Shown here piece by piece: positions 34,507 through 43,741 of a stretch of DNA of 64,000 nt. The stretch lies in the NCBI GenBank assembly GCA_015067615.1, contig SVMD01000005.1:1-64000 (forward strand), given 5' to 3'. The translations under genes were made by a program, and so were the position numbers. Numbering within the stretch: position 1 is the stretch's first letter; each line of letters starts with the position of its first letter. The notes under the pieces are model-generated. The model saw only the letters and a list, made by a program, of their open reading frames with translations, was not told the DNA's origin and did no database searches. The stretch comes from Oscillospiraceae bacterium (GTDB taxonomy: Bacteria > Bacillota > Clostridia > Oscillospirales > Oscillospiraceae).

Positions 34507-35400
34507 ATGAAAGGTATTATTCTGGCCGGAGGATCCGGTACGCGGCTGTATCCGCTGACGAAGGTCACGTCCAAGCAGCTCCTTCCCATTTACGACAAGC
34601 CCATGATCTACTATCCCATGTCCGTGCTGATGAGTGCGGGGATCCGGGACATTCTGATCATTTCCACCCCCCAGGATCTGCCCCGCTTTGAGGCGCTTCT
34701 GGGTGACGGCCATCAGTTTGGCCTCCGTTTGAGCTATGTGGAGCAGCCTTCTCCCGATGGCCTGGCCCAGGCCTTTATTCTGGGTGCCGACTTTATCGGC
34801 GACGACACGGTTGCCATGGTTCTGGGCGACAATATCTTCGCCGGTCATGGCCTGAAAAAGCGCCTGAAGGCCGCTGTGGAAAACGCTGAGACCGGCAAGG
34901 GCGCCACCGTATTCGGCTATTATGTGGACGATCCGGAGCGCTTCGGCATCGTGGAATTTGACAAGGAAGGCAAGGCCATCTCCATTGAGGAGAAGCCCGA
35001 GCATCCCAAGAGCAACTACTGCGTCACCGGTTTGTACTTCTATGACAACCGGGTGGTGGAATATGCCAAGGGTCTGAAGCCCTCCAAGCGCGGCGAGCTG
35101 GAGATCACCGACCTGAACCGGATCTATCTGGAGCAGGGTCAGCTGAATGTGGAGCTGCTGGGTCAGGGCTTTACCTGGCTGGATACCGGCACCCATGAAA
35201 GCCTGGTGGAGGCCACCAATTTCGTTATGACCATGGAGAAGCACCAGCACCGCAAGCTGGCCTGCCTGGAGGACATCGCCTATATGAACGGCTGGATCAC
35301 CCGGGAGAATGTGCTGGAGACCTACGAGGTTATGAAGAAGAATCAGTACGGCCAGTACCTGAAAGACGTGCTGGACGGCAAGTACATTGATAAAAAATAG
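34507..35400 (+). CDS. rfbA: Glucose-1-phosphate thymidylyltransferase
   Basis: First enzyme of dTDP-L-rhamnose synthesis, joining dTTP and glucose-1-phosphate. The 297-residue length is typical. The N-terminal [14 protein letters not shown] is the nucleotide-binding loop, followed by [15 protein letters not shown] and the catalytic-site [12 protein letters not shown] strong AGGAGG site precedes the ATG. Together with rfbB, rfbD and rfbC it completes the pathway. Its codons are GC-rich, in contrast to the glycosyltransferases around it. Confidence 0.97.
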   Translation: MKGIILAGGSGTRLYPLTKVTSKQLLPIYDKPMIYYPMSVLMSAGIRDILIISTPQDLPRFEALLGDGHQFGLRLSYVEQPSPDGLAQAFILGADFIGDDTVAMVLGDNIFAGHGLKKRLKAAVENAETGKGATVFGYYVDDPERFGIVEFDKEGKAISIEEKPEHPKSNYCVTGLYFYDNRVVEYAKGLKPSKRGELEITDLNRIYLEQGQLNVELLGQGFTWLDTGTHESLVEATNFVMTMEKHQHRKLACLEDIAYMNGWITRENVLETYEVMKKNQYGQYLKDVLDGKYIDKK

Positions 35401-35418
35401 GAAAGAGGAGAAAACAGA

Positions 35419-36438
35419 ATGACTATTATCGTCACTGGCGGCGCCGGCTTTATCGGCTCCAATTTTGTGTTTCATATGCTGGGCAAGTATCCCGACTATC
35501 GGATCATCTGCCTGGACAAGCTGACCTATGCAGGCAACCTGTCCACTCTGGCTCCCGTGATGGACAACCCCAACTTCCGCTTTGTGAAGCTGGACATCTG
35601 CGACCGGGAGGGTGTTTATCAGCTGTTTGAGGAAGAGCATCCCGACATGGTGGTGAATTTCGCCGCTGAGAGCCATGTGGACCGCTCCATTGAGAACCCC
35701 GAGGTGTTCCTGCAGACCAATATCCTGGGCACCCAGGTGCTGATGGATGGATGCCGTAAGTACGGCATCCAGCGCTACCACCAGGTCTCCACCGACGAGG
35801 TCTACGGTGACCTGCCCCTGGACCGGCCCGACCTGTTCTTCACCGAGGAGACCCCCATCCACACCAGCTCCCCCTATTCCTCCTCCAAGGCCGGTGCTGA
35901 CCTGCTGGTCATGGCCTACCACCGTACCTACGGCCTGCCCGTGACCATCTCCCGCTGCTCCAATAACTACGGTCCCTATCACTTCCCCGAGAAGCTGATC
36001 CCTCTGATGATCGCCAACGCTCTGGCGGACAAGCCCCTGCCTGTCTACGGCGAGGGCCTGAATGTTCGTGACTGGCTGTATGTGGAGGATCACTGCAAGG
36101 CCATCGATCTGATCATCCACAAGGGCCGGGTCGGTGAGGTGTACAACATCGGCGGCCATAACGAGATGCGCAACATCGACATCGTGAAGATCATCTGCAA
36201 GGCCCTGGATAAGCCCGAGAGCCTGATCACCTATGTCACCGACCGGAAGGGCCACGATATGCGCTACGCCATCGACCCCACCAAGATCCACAACGAACTG
36301 GGCTGGCTGCCGGAGACCAAGTTCGCCGACGGCATCCAGAAGACCATCCAGTGGTACCTGGACAACAAGGAATGGTGGCAGACCATCATCTCCGGAGAGT
36401 ACCAGAATTACTACGAGAAGATGTACGGAAACCGCTAA
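35419..36438 (+). CDS. rfbB: dTDP-glucose 4,6-dehydratase
   Basis: Second enzyme of dTDP-L-rhamnose synthesis. A 339-residue extended short-chain dehydrogenase with TGGAGFIGSNFV, FAAESHVDRSI, the STDEVYGDL motif carrying the catalytic Thr-Asp-Glu, and YSSSKAG with the Tyr-Lys pair. The C-terminal YVEDHCKAI and NIGG motifs bind the sugar nucleotide. AAGAGGAG lies upstream. A glycosyltransferase gene separates it from rfbD. Confidence 0.97.
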   Translation: MTIIVTGGAGFIGSNFVFHMLGKYPDYRIICLDKLTYAGNLSTLAPVMDNPNFRFVKLDICDREGVYQLFEEEHPDMVVNFAAESHVDRSIENPEVFLQTNILGTQVLMDGCRKYGIQRYHQVSTDEVYGDLPLDRPDLFFTEETPIHTSSPYSSSKAGADLLVMAYHRTYGLPVTISRCSNNYGPYHFPEKLIPLMIANALADKPLPVYGEGLNVRDWLYVEDHCKAIDLIIHKGRVGEVYNIGGHNEMRNIDIVKIICKALDKPESLITYVTDRKGHDMRYAIDPTKIHNELGWLPETKFADGIQKTIQWYLDNKEWWQTIISGEYQNYYEKMYGNR

Positions 36439-36455
36439 AAAGGCAGGTAATATTA

Positions 36456-37574
36456 ATGACCGCTCCTGAAACACAGAATGCGATGAATATTTGCAAGGGG
36501 AAAACCGCTGCTTCCAAGCATGCTCGGATCAGTGTAGCCATGGCGACTTACAATGGTGAAAAGTACATTGAGGAGCAGCTGCTGAGCATCTGTCGTCAGA
36601 CCCGGAAACCCGATGAGATCGTGGTCAGCGACGATGGGTCCAAGGATGCAACTCTGGAAATCGTGGAGCGTGTGTCCCGGAGCGAGGATGCCACTGGAAT
36701 TGAATTTGTGATCATCACAGATAATCCCCGGCACGGCTACTGCGGCAACTTTGAGTGGGCAATTCAGCACACCACAGGTGACCTTGTCTTTCTGAGCGAT
36801 CAGGATGATGTGTGGATGCCGGAAAAAGTTGCAGAAGTAATAAATGTATTTTCGAAATATCCGGATGCTTCCTGCGTCTTTCATAATGCTTCGTTGATAG
36901 GTAAGAATGGAGAACCGATCGAAGGTGTTTTCGACGAGCGGCTTACCACAGGAGAACTGAATCTTCCGCAGGGGCAGATAAAGAAACTGGACCGGGATAA
37001 TTATTTGGCTCCCGCTGTTTCATGGGGTGGTATTCGCGGAATGTCTATGTGTATTACATGTGCTTTTGCAGATAGTGTCATCCCGTTTCCCCCAAATATT
37101 AACGGACATGATAAATGGATCATGGTATGTGCAATTGTTAATGACGCTATGTACTATGTTAATCTCCCGTTAACGCGATACAGACTGCACGGAAACAATA
37201 TCTGTGGAAATGCAACATATCGAGGAAATCTATGGAACAGAGTTGAGAAAATACTGCATAAATTTAAAAGCCATAGAGGAAGCAGCGGAATGTATTATTA
37301 TACAGGTATGGCAACTGTGCAACGGCTGTCAGAGGCAGGACTATCGGATCATTCAGCGAATGTTATCGCAAACCGGTTGGTCGAAATCGGCGAAAAGATA
37401 CATGATGCAGAAAGCAGCGGACGGCTTATGGGCGCATTCAAACTATGTCGTCTCTTTTGTTCGGATATGCGTTATCGTCATTCCGGAACGGGCGCATTTG
37501 TGCAGGATTTGGTATACATACTACGGACAAGTAAAAAGAAAAGACAGAAAAATATGGATGGTGAATTCAATTGA
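36456..37574 (+). CDS. GT2-family glycosyltransferase inserted within the rfb genes
   Basis: A 372-residue GT-A transferase with VAMATYNGEKYIEEQL, VVSDDGSKD and FLSDQDDVW, rhamnosyltransferase-like. ATG 36456 with AAGGCAGG upstream is chosen; an earlier in-frame ATG lies in rfbB. From about 36830 the DNA becomes clearly AT-rich compared with rfbB before it and rfbD after it, which suggests that this gene was brought in between the two conserved rhamnose genes. It overlaps rfbD by 4 bp (TTGA). Confidence 0.87.
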   Translation: MTAPETQNAMNICKGKTAASKHARISVAMATYNGEKYIEEQLLSICRQTRKPDEIVVSDDGSKDATLEIVERVSRSEDATGIEFVIITDNPRHGYCGNFEWAIQHTTGDLVFLSDQDDVWMPEKVAEVINVFSKYPDASCVFHNASLIGKNGEPIEGVFDERLTTGELNLPQGQIKKLDRDNYLAPAVSWGGIRGMSMCITCAFADSVIPFPPNINGHDKWIMVCAIVNDAMYYVNLPLTRYRLHGNNICGNATYRGNLWNRVEKILHKFKSHRGSSGMYYYTGMATVQRLSEAGLSDHSANVIANRLVEIGEKIHDAESSGRLMGAFKLCRLFCSDMRYRHSGTGAFVQDLVYILRTSKKKRQKNMDGEFN

Positions 37575-38485
37575 AATTCTTCGTAACCGGCGTCAATGGT
37601 CAGCTGGGCCATGACGTGATGAACGAACTGCATAAGCGGGGCCATGAGGGCGTGGGAAGCGACATCCAGCCCCAGTACAGCGGCGTGGCCGACGGCTCCG
37701 CAGTAACCACTCTGCCCTATGTGCAGCTGGATATCACCGATTCCCAGGCGGTGAGCCGGGTGCTGGAGCAGGTGCGGCCCCAGGTGGTGGTCCACTGCGC
37801 TGCCTGGACGGCAGTGGATGCGGCTGAGGATGAGGAAAACATCCCCAAGGTCCGTGCCGTCAATGTCCTGGGCACCGAAAACATTGCCGCAGCCTGCAAA
37901 AAGCTGGACTGCAAAATGATCTATCTCTCTACCGACTACGTCTTCGACGGCCAGGGGGAGACGCCCTGGGAGCCGGACTGCCGGGACTATAAGCCCCTGA
38001 ATGTGTACGGTCAGACCAAGCTGGAGGGTGAGCTGGCTGTGGCTAACACCCTGGAAAAGTACTTCATCGTCCGCATTGCCTGGGTATTCGGTCTGAACGG
38101 CAAGAACTTTATCAAAACCATGCTGAATATCGGTAAGAAATTCGATACGCTCCGGGTGGTCTGCGACCAGATCGGTACTCCCACCTACACTCTGGACCTG
38201 AGCCGGCTACTGGTGGATATGGCGGAAACGGAGAAGTATGGCCGCTACCATGCTACCAACGAAGGCGGCTATATCAGCTGGTATGACTTTGCCTGCGAGA
38301 TCTTCCGCCAGGCAGGCTACGATACAAAGGTGAATCCCGTAACCACGGCGGAATACGGCCTTTCCAAGGCGGCCCGTCCCTTCAACAGCCGGCTGGACAA
38401 GTCCAAGCTGGTGGAAGCGGGCTTCGAGCCCCTGCCCACCTGGCAGGATGCCTTGACACGTTATCTTAAAGAAATCGAGGAATAA
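37571..38485 (+). CDS. rfbD: dTDP-4-dehydrorhamnose reductase
   Basis: Last step of dTDP-L-rhamnose synthesis, using NAD(P)H. It has 304 residues with VTGVNGQLGHDV, CAAWTAVDAAEDE, LSTDYVFDGQGETPW and YGQTKLEGE (Tyr-Lys pair). It probably starts at TTG 37571, which overlaps the upstream stop; no better start is in reach and the family begins at this point. GC-rich codons return sharply here after the AT-rich glycosyltransferase. Confidence 0.96.
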   Translation: MKFFVTGVNGQLGHDVMNELHKRGHEGVGSDIQPQYSGVADGSAVTTLPYVQLDITDSQAVSRVLEQVRPQVVVHCAAWTAVDAAEDEENIPKVRAVNVLGTENIAAACKKLDCKMIYLSTDYVFDGQGETPWEPDCRDYKPLNVYGQTKLEGELAVANTLEKYFIVRIAWVFGLNGKNFIKTMLNIGKKFDTLRVVCDQIGTPTYTLDLSRLLVDMAETEKYGRYHATNEGGYISWYDFACEIFRQAGYDTKVNPVTTAEYGLSKAARPFNSRLDKSKLVEAGFEPLPTWQDALTRYLKEIEE

Positions 38486-38488
38486 ATC

Positions 38489-39091
38489 ATGGGTCAGATC
38501 AAAGTTGAAAAGAACGTAGGCGGCATTGATGGCCTGTGTGTCATCACCCCTGCGGTGCATGGCGATCACCGGGGCTATTTCATGGAGACCTACAGCCTTA
38601 GAGATATGGAAGAGGCCGGACTGAACATTCCCTTCGTGCAGGATAACCAGTCCATGTCCGTCAAGGGTGTGCTCCGGGGCCTGCACTTCCAGAAGCAGTA
38701 CCCCCAGACCAAGCTGGTCCGGGCCATCAAGGGCAGCGTGTTTGACGTGGCCGTGGACCTGCGCTCCGGTTCTGCCACCTACGGCAAGTGGTACGGCGTG
38801 CTGCTGACCGAGGAGAACAAGAAGCAGTTCCTGATTCCCAGAGGCTTTGCCCATGGCTTCCTGGTGCTGACTGACACCGCGGAATTCTGCTACAAGTGCG
38901 ATGATTTTTACCACGCCAACGACGAGGGCGGCCTGGCCTGGAACGATCCTTCCATCGGCATTGAGTGGCCTGAACTTGTGGGTGAATATAAGGGAAGTGC
39001 CAGCGCTGATGGCTATACCCTCTCCGACGGCACGCCCCTGAAGCTCAGTGAGAAGGACCAGAAGTGGCAGGGTATTACCCAGGAAAAATGA
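38489..39091 (+). CDS. rfbC: dTDP-4-dehydrorhamnose 3,5-epimerase
   Basis: Third pathway step, acting before RfbD although encoded after it. It has 200 residues of cupin fold, with GDHRGYFMETY, FVQDNQSMSVKGVLRGLHFQ carrying the catalytic His, VFDVAVDLRSGS and FLIPRGFAHGFLVL. An ACGAGGA-like site (GAGGAATAAATC) lies in the end of rfbD. It completes the rhamnose set. Confidence 0.97.
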   Translation: MGQIKVEKNVGGIDGLCVITPAVHGDHRGYFMETYSLRDMEEAGLNIPFVQDNQSMSVKGVLRGLHFQKQYPQTKLVRAIKGSVFDVAVDLRSGSATYGKWYGVLLTEENKKQFLIPRGFAHGFLVLTDTAEFCYKCDDFYHANDEGGLAWNDPSIGIEWPELVGEYKGSASADGYTLSDGTPLKLSEKDQKWQGITQEK

Positions 39092-39108
39092 TTTTGAGGT
39101 GATTGACC

Positions 39109-40047
39109 GTGCATGAAATAATGATCAGCATCTGTGTTCCTACCTATAATCATGAAAAATACATTTGTCAGGCGCTGGACAGTATTTATATGCAGAAAAC
39201 CCAATATTCCTATGAGGTGCTTGTTGGCGAAGACTGCTCAACGGACAATACCAGAGCTGTTCTGAAGGAATGGGAACGGACGCATCCCGGGAATTTTCAG
39301 TTTTTTTATCGGCAGACCAATATGTCCGGCAGTGAAATCGGCAATTCCACAGACCTGAAGCTGCGTGCCAGGGGTAAGTATATCATCATTCTGGAAGGTG
39401 ACGATTTCTGGACGGATCCTGAGAAACTGGAGAAGCAGGTGACGTTCCTGGAAAATCATCCGGAATATTATGCTGTGGCACACAATTGCGTGGTGGTTGG
39501 CGCGGATTCCGAACCAAACGGAGAAACATATCCCCAGTGTACGGATCCGGAATATACGCTGCGGCATTTTGTAAGTGACATTATGCCGGGACAGCTCACA
39601 ACGGTTCTATGCAGAAACTATATGCTCGATGAGAGCTTTGACCACACATTAATTACCCAAAAGATCGGTCCGGGTGACAGGAAACTCTATTTTTCCCTGG
39701 TCAGCCTGCGTCGGGTCTACTGCATGCAGGAGTGCATGAGTGCCTACCGGCATGTGACCTCCGGCGGCAGCTCCTACAGCGCCGGTTATGTACATAGTTT
39801 TGCCAAAGAAGAGATTCCGCTGCGCCAGCGGGTGGAATTTGCTGATCGGCACGGAAATCCGGAGGCGATTCGTTGTGCCCGGCTGCAATATTTGCTGTAT
39901 CTGCGCCACGCGGCCAGGAATCATTATGCAGACCGGAATACACTTCGGCAAAGCGTGAAGATCATTCCCGGCTGGTATCGGTATTTACCGCTGATCCTGA
40001 AACGGGATATCAACCGGTCTCTTTTGAAAAAACAGCTGCATATTTAA
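39109..40047 (+). CDS. GT2-family glycosyltransferase
   Basis: A 312-residue GT-A-fold transferase: ISICVPTYNHEKYICQALDS, the GEDCSTDNT nucleotide-binding motif and the LEGDDFWTDPEKLEKQ metal-binding region. This variant matches capsule and O-antigen transferases of unspecified donor. The probable start is GTG 39109, with GAGGTG 7 bp upstream; TTG 39103 is too close to that site and ATG 39121 is the next option. AT-richer than rfbC. Confidence 0.85.
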   Translation: MHEIMISICVPTYNHEKYICQALDSIYMQKTQYSYEVLVGEDCSTDNTRAVLKEWERTHPGNFQFFYRQTNMSGSEIGNSTDLKLRARGKYIIILEGDDFWTDPEKLEKQVTFLENHPEYYAVAHNCVVVGADSEPNGETYPQCTDPEYTLRHFVSDIMPGQLTTVLCRNYMLDESFDHTLITQKIGPGDRKLYFSLVSLRRVYCMQECMSAYRHVTSGGSSYSAGYVHSFAKEEIPLRQRVEFADRHGNPEAIRCARLQYLLYLRHAARNHYADRNTLRQSVKIIPGWYRYLPLILKRDINRSLLKKQLHI

Positions 40048-40082
40048 TTTATTTCTGATCAGACGATAAGGAAGAGGGACAT

Positions 40083-41549
40083 ATGGAGGAATCAGAACAG
40101 AAAAAGAATCAACCGGGGGTCACGGGTGCCTTTGGCTGGAAATTGCTGGAGCGCTTTGGCGTTCAGGGTGTGCAGTTCCTCCTGCAGATCGTACTGGCCC
40201 GTATTCTTGATCCGGAACATTATGGAATGCTGTCCATTATGGTGATTTTTACCACCTTGGCCAATGTGTTCATACAAACCGGCTTCAATACTGCTCTGGT
40301 CCAGAATAAGGATGTGACAGAGGAAGACTATTCCTCCGTCCTGTGGGTCACACTGGCGGTTGCTGCGGTTCTTTACGGTGTGATATATTTCTGCGCTCCG
40401 CTGATCGGCGCGTTTTACGAGATGCCCGAACTGACCGCACCCTTGCGGGTACTGGCATTGATATTGTTTCCCGGTGCTGTGAACTCCGTTCAAATTGCCC
40501 GGGCAAGCCGTGAGCTGGATTTCAAAAAGATATTCTACGGTAATATCGGCGGCGTGGTAATTTCCGGTTTGATAGGTATTGCCGCGGCCTATATGGGCTG
40601 CGGTCTGTGGGCACTGGTGATCCAGTCGCTTTTGAATATCGTTGCCGCGACGGTCGTCATGGGCTTTACGGTCAAGCTGCAACTTCGCCTGGTATGCAAC
40701 TTCAGCCGTATACGGCAGTTGTTTGCCTTCGGCTGGAAGCTGCTGGTGTCCGGTCTTCTGGACACCCTGTATCAGGATCTGCGCAGCTTGGTCATTGGCA
40801 AAAAATACGACAGCAGTACACTGGCGTACTATAACCGGGGCAAGCAATTCCCCCAATTCATGATCAATGCAATCAACGGCGCCGTTCAGAGCGTCATGCT
40901 TCCGGTGCTGTCCGCCCGGCAGGATCAGAAGGGAACGATGAAGAGCCTGACCAGACAATCTATTGTTGTCAGTGCCTATGTGCTGTTTCCGTTGATGGCC
41001 GGTCTTGCCGGCGTTGCTGAACCCATGGTTACCCTGCTGTTGACGGAGAAATGGCTGCCCTGTGTACCGTATCTGCAGATATACTGTTTTTCACTGGCCT
41101 TTTATCCTGTGCATTCGTGCAATCTGCAGGCCATCAATGCCATGGGGCGCAGTGATATTTTCCTGAAACTGGAGCTTATCAAAAAGGGATATGGACTGGC
41201 TGCTCTGGTTGTCGCGGTGGTATGCTTTGATTCACCGCTGGCAATTGCCATGACAGGCGTATTCACAACCGTAATCAGCTGTTTTGTCAATGCGTTCCCC
41301 AATAAGAAACTGATCGGCTATTCCTACTTTGAACAGATGAAGGATATTCTGCCTTCGTTTCTTGCATCGATCATCATGTGCGGGTGCGTATTGCTGATTG
41401 GGCAGCTGAAACTGCCCGTGGCGGCTCTGCTGCTGATACAGGTTCTTGCAGGTGTTGCGGTTTATGTACTGCTCTCGGTTGTCATGAAGCTGGAGGCATT
41501 CAGGCTGCTGCTGAATATGCTTCGAAGCCGGATGAGTCAAAATCATTAA
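40083..41549 (+). CDS. Wzx-type polysaccharide flippase (MOP superfamily)
   Basis: A 488-residue membrane protein with about 14 hydrophobic helices, of the RfbX/Wzx oligosaccharide-lipid flippase type. The N-terminal FGWKLLERFGVQGVQFLLQI and ARILDPEHYGMLSIMVIF are typical of this family (WzxC-like). It would move undecaprenyl-linked repeat units across the membrane for the Wzy-like polymerase encoded at 30971. AGAGGGAC precedes the ATG. Confidence 0.92.
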   Translation: MEESEQKKNQPGVTGAFGWKLLERFGVQGVQFLLQIVLARILDPEHYGMLSIMVIFTTLANVFIQTGFNTALVQNKDVTEEDYSSVLWVTLAVAAVLYGVIYFCAPLIGAFYEMPELTAPLRVLALILFPGAVNSVQIARASRELDFKKIFYGNIGGVVISGLIGIAAAYMGCGLWALVIQSLLNIVAATVVMGFTVKLQLRLVCNFSRIRQLFAFGWKLLVSGLLDTLYQDLRSLVIGKKYDSSTLAYYNRGKQFPQFMINAINGAVQSVMLPVLSARQDQKGTMKSLTRQSIVVSAYVLFPLMAGLAGVAEPMVTLLLTEKWLPCVPYLQIYCFSLAFYPVHSCNLQAINAMGRSDIFLKLELIKKGYGLAALVVAVVCFDSPLAIAMTGVFTTVISCFVNAFPNKKLIGYSYFEQMKDILPSFLASIIMCGCVLLIGQLKLPVAALLLIQVLAGVAVYVLLSVVMKLEAFRLLLNMLRSRMSQNH

Positions 41550-41563
41550 GAGGATTCAAACAG

Positions 41564-42766
41564 ATGACGATGCAAAAAAAGATACTGCTGTTGGGAGGGT
41601 CTTCCCAGCAAATCGTGGCAATCGAAACCGCCAGACGGCTGGGTTATTACACAGTTCTGTGTGATTATCTGCCGGATAATCCGGGACAGTATCATGCAGA
41701 CCGGTTTTATCAGGTCAGCACAACTGACAAACAGGCGATCCTGGAGATCGCAGAAAAAGAGAAGATCGAGGGGATCGTGGCGTACGCATCGGACCCCGCG
41801 GCACCTACGGCGGCCTTCGTTGCGGAGCAACTGGGGCTTCCCGGAAATCCTGCGGATTCGGTGGAAACTCTGTGCAATAAGGACCGGTTCCGTGCTTTTC
41901 TGAAAGAGAATGGCTTTCACACCCCTGTGGCCAGGGGGTATTCCGAACCGGAACCGGCCCTGTTGGAGCTGGATGCGTTCCGGCTGCCTGTGATCATCAA
42001 GCCGGTGGATTCCTCGGGCAGTAAGGGTGCAACGGTTCTGCATGACTGGAGCCGGGTATCGGAGGCGTTGGAATTCGCATTTTCTTTTTCCAGAAGCCAC
42101 CGCCTTATCATTGAGGAGTTTATTGAAAAAAAGCATCCATATCTGGTCGGCGGCGATATTTTTGTTGTAAACGGTGAGATTGTTCTCTGGGGACTGCTGA
42201 ACTGCCACCGGGATAGCGATGTAAATCCGCTGGTTCCTGTGGGAAAGAGCTATCCCCTTGCTTTGCCTGCCGAGGATGTGGCGGCTCTGAAGCATACACT
42301 TCAGGGCATGGTGGATAAGCTGCACATCCGGAACGGAGCCATGAATGTGGAACTGGTGATTGACCGCAATAACCGTGTCTGGCCCATCGATGTGGGCCCC
42401 CGGAACGGCGGCAACATGATACCCGATCTGCTGGCATGCATCTTCGGCGTGGATGTTGTGGAGCTTACGATCCGTGCGGCAATGGGAGAGAATGTGACCA
42501 TGCAGGCAGGGGAGGGGGAGCCGTTCTACGCCACCCACAATCTGCACAGCCGGCGCGACGGAAGCTTTTCAAGCATCACATATTCCCGGGAACTGTCACA
42601 GTATATCATTCGGGAATGTGTGTATAAGAATCCGGGCGATCCGGTGAATTACTTTGATAATGCGGCGAAGGCTCTGGGAATTCTCTTCCTGAAATTCCCC
42701 GACGGGGAAACCATGGAAAGGATTCTCAGCCGCATCAACGACCATATTACGATTCATCTGAACTGA
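41564..42766 (+). CDS. ATP-grasp carboxylate-amine ligase-like protein 1
   Basis: A 400-residue ATP-grasp enzyme, related to carbamoyl-phosphate synthase large-subunit-like and PurK/PurT-like ligases. N-terminal dinucleotide-like domain KKILLLGGSSQQIVAIETAR, central ATP-grasp lobe with VIIKPVDSSGSKGATVL, and metal-binding residues in MNVELVIDRNNRVWPIDVGP and RNGGNM. It would activate a carboxylate as acyl phosphate and couple it to an amine. Start ATG 41564 with AAGAGGA upstream. First of five genes that may make an amino-acid-like decoration of the glycan. Substrates unknown. Confidence 0.82.
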   Translation: MTMQKKILLLGGSSQQIVAIETARRLGYYTVLCDYLPDNPGQYHADRFYQVSTTDKQAILEIAEKEKIEGIVAYASDPAAPTAAFVAEQLGLPGNPADSVETLCNKDRFRAFLKENGFHTPVARGYSEPEPALLELDAFRLPVIIKPVDSSGSKGATVLHDWSRVSEALEFAFSFSRSHRLIIEEFIEKKHPYLVGGDIFVVNGEIVLWGLLNCHRDSDVNPLVPVGKSYPLALPAEDVAALKHTLQGMVDKLHIRNGAMNVELVIDRNNRVWPIDVGPRNGGNMIPDLLACIFGVDVVELTIRAAMGENVTMQAGEGEPFYATHNLHSRRDGSFSSITYSRELSQYIIRECVYKNPGDPVNYFDNAAKALGILFLKFPDGETMERILSRINDHITIHLN

Positions 42767-42780
42767 GAATGGAGAAATCT

Positions 42781-43740
42781 ATGAAGGAAATTGGCGGATA
42801 CTTTGGCCTGGAGTACTTTTCCGGGAAGGAATATCATGAAGGGCTGGTGGCGGTGAACAGCGGACGCCATGCGCTGCTGTATTTGCTGAAAGCCCGGCAG
42901 ATCAAAAAACTGTATTTGCCATATTTTCTTTGTGATTCTGTGTCCAATTTGTGCGACCGGTATGGTTTTTCCTACGAGTACTATAAAATTGACCGGAATT
43001 TCATGCCGGTTTTCGATGGGAAGCTGGAAGGCGGAGAATATCTGTATGCAGTCAATTTCTACGGACAGTTATCCAATGACCGGATCCGGCAGCTGAAGGA
43101 ACGTTACGGAAACATCATTGTCGATAATGTCCATGCCTTTTTCCAGCGGCCTGTGCCCGGGATCGACACAATCTATTCCTGCCGAAAGTTTTTTGGGGTT
43201 CCCGACGGCGGCTATCTTGCCACTGATGTGATTTTGGAAGAGGAAATCCCATTGGATGTCTCCAAGGACAGAATGAAGCATATTCTGGGCAGATTTGAGG
43301 GCTGTGCCTCCGCCTATCATGGGGATTTCCGCGCCAACGACCGTGCGATGGCGGAGCAGCCGCTGCGGAGAATGTCTGCCCTGACCCATAATCTGCTCAG
43401 AGCAGTGGACTATGAGACCGCCTGCCGGAAGCGAAATGAGAATTTTGCCCTGCTTCATGAAATGCTGGGCAAATACAATCCTTTGCAGGTTTCAGTGCCG
43501 GAGGGTCCCTATGCCTATCCGTTCTACTGCCCGAAGGGTATGGAAGTAAAAAAGACTTTAGCCCAGAACAAGATCTATGTGGCTACACTTTGGCCCAATG
43601 TGCTTTGTCTGGATGGAACTATAGAGAAAGATTATGCTGAAAATATACTGCCACTGCCCTGTGACCAGCGGTATGGGCTGGAGGATATGAGGACAATCGC
43701 AGAAATGATCTGCCGATGCATGGAAGAGGGGAGTAAGTAA
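42781..43740 (+). CDS. DegT/DnrJ-like PLP-fold protein, diverged
   Basis: A 319-residue protein with the layout of DegT-type aminotransferases but short. VNSGRHALLYLL matches the N-terminal substrate loop, IIVDNVHAFF matches the Asp-x-x-His region that contacts PLP, and YSCRKFFGVPDGG matches the lysine loop (SxxK) where PLP binds. So the key residues appear kept though overall similarity is low. Start ATG 42781 is preferred because GGAGA precedes it; an ATG 12 bp earlier lacks a site. It sits between two ATP-grasp genes. Confidence 0.7.
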   Translation: MKEIGGYFGLEYFSGKEYHEGLVAVNSGRHALLYLLKARQIKKLYLPYFLCDSVSNLCDRYGFSYEYYKIDRNFMPVFDGKLEGGEYLYAVNFYGQLSNDRIRQLKERYGNIIVDNVHAFFQRPVPGIDTIYSCRKFFGVPDGGYLATDVILEEEIPLDVSKDRMKHILGRFEGCASAYHGDFRANDRAMAEQPLRRMSALTHNLLRAVDYETACRKRNENFALLHEMLGKYNPLQVSVPEGPYAYPFYCPKGMEVKKTLAQNKIYVATLWPNVLCLDGTIEKDYAENILPLPCDQRYGLEDMRTIAEMICRCMEEGSK

Positions 43741-43741
43741 A

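Noticed and set aside
33343..36474. Minus-strand open frame of over 1000 codons across the WbsX-rfbA-rfbB genes
   Set aside because: It lies exactly antisense to three well-recognised genes, has low-complexity composition and no recognisable domain.
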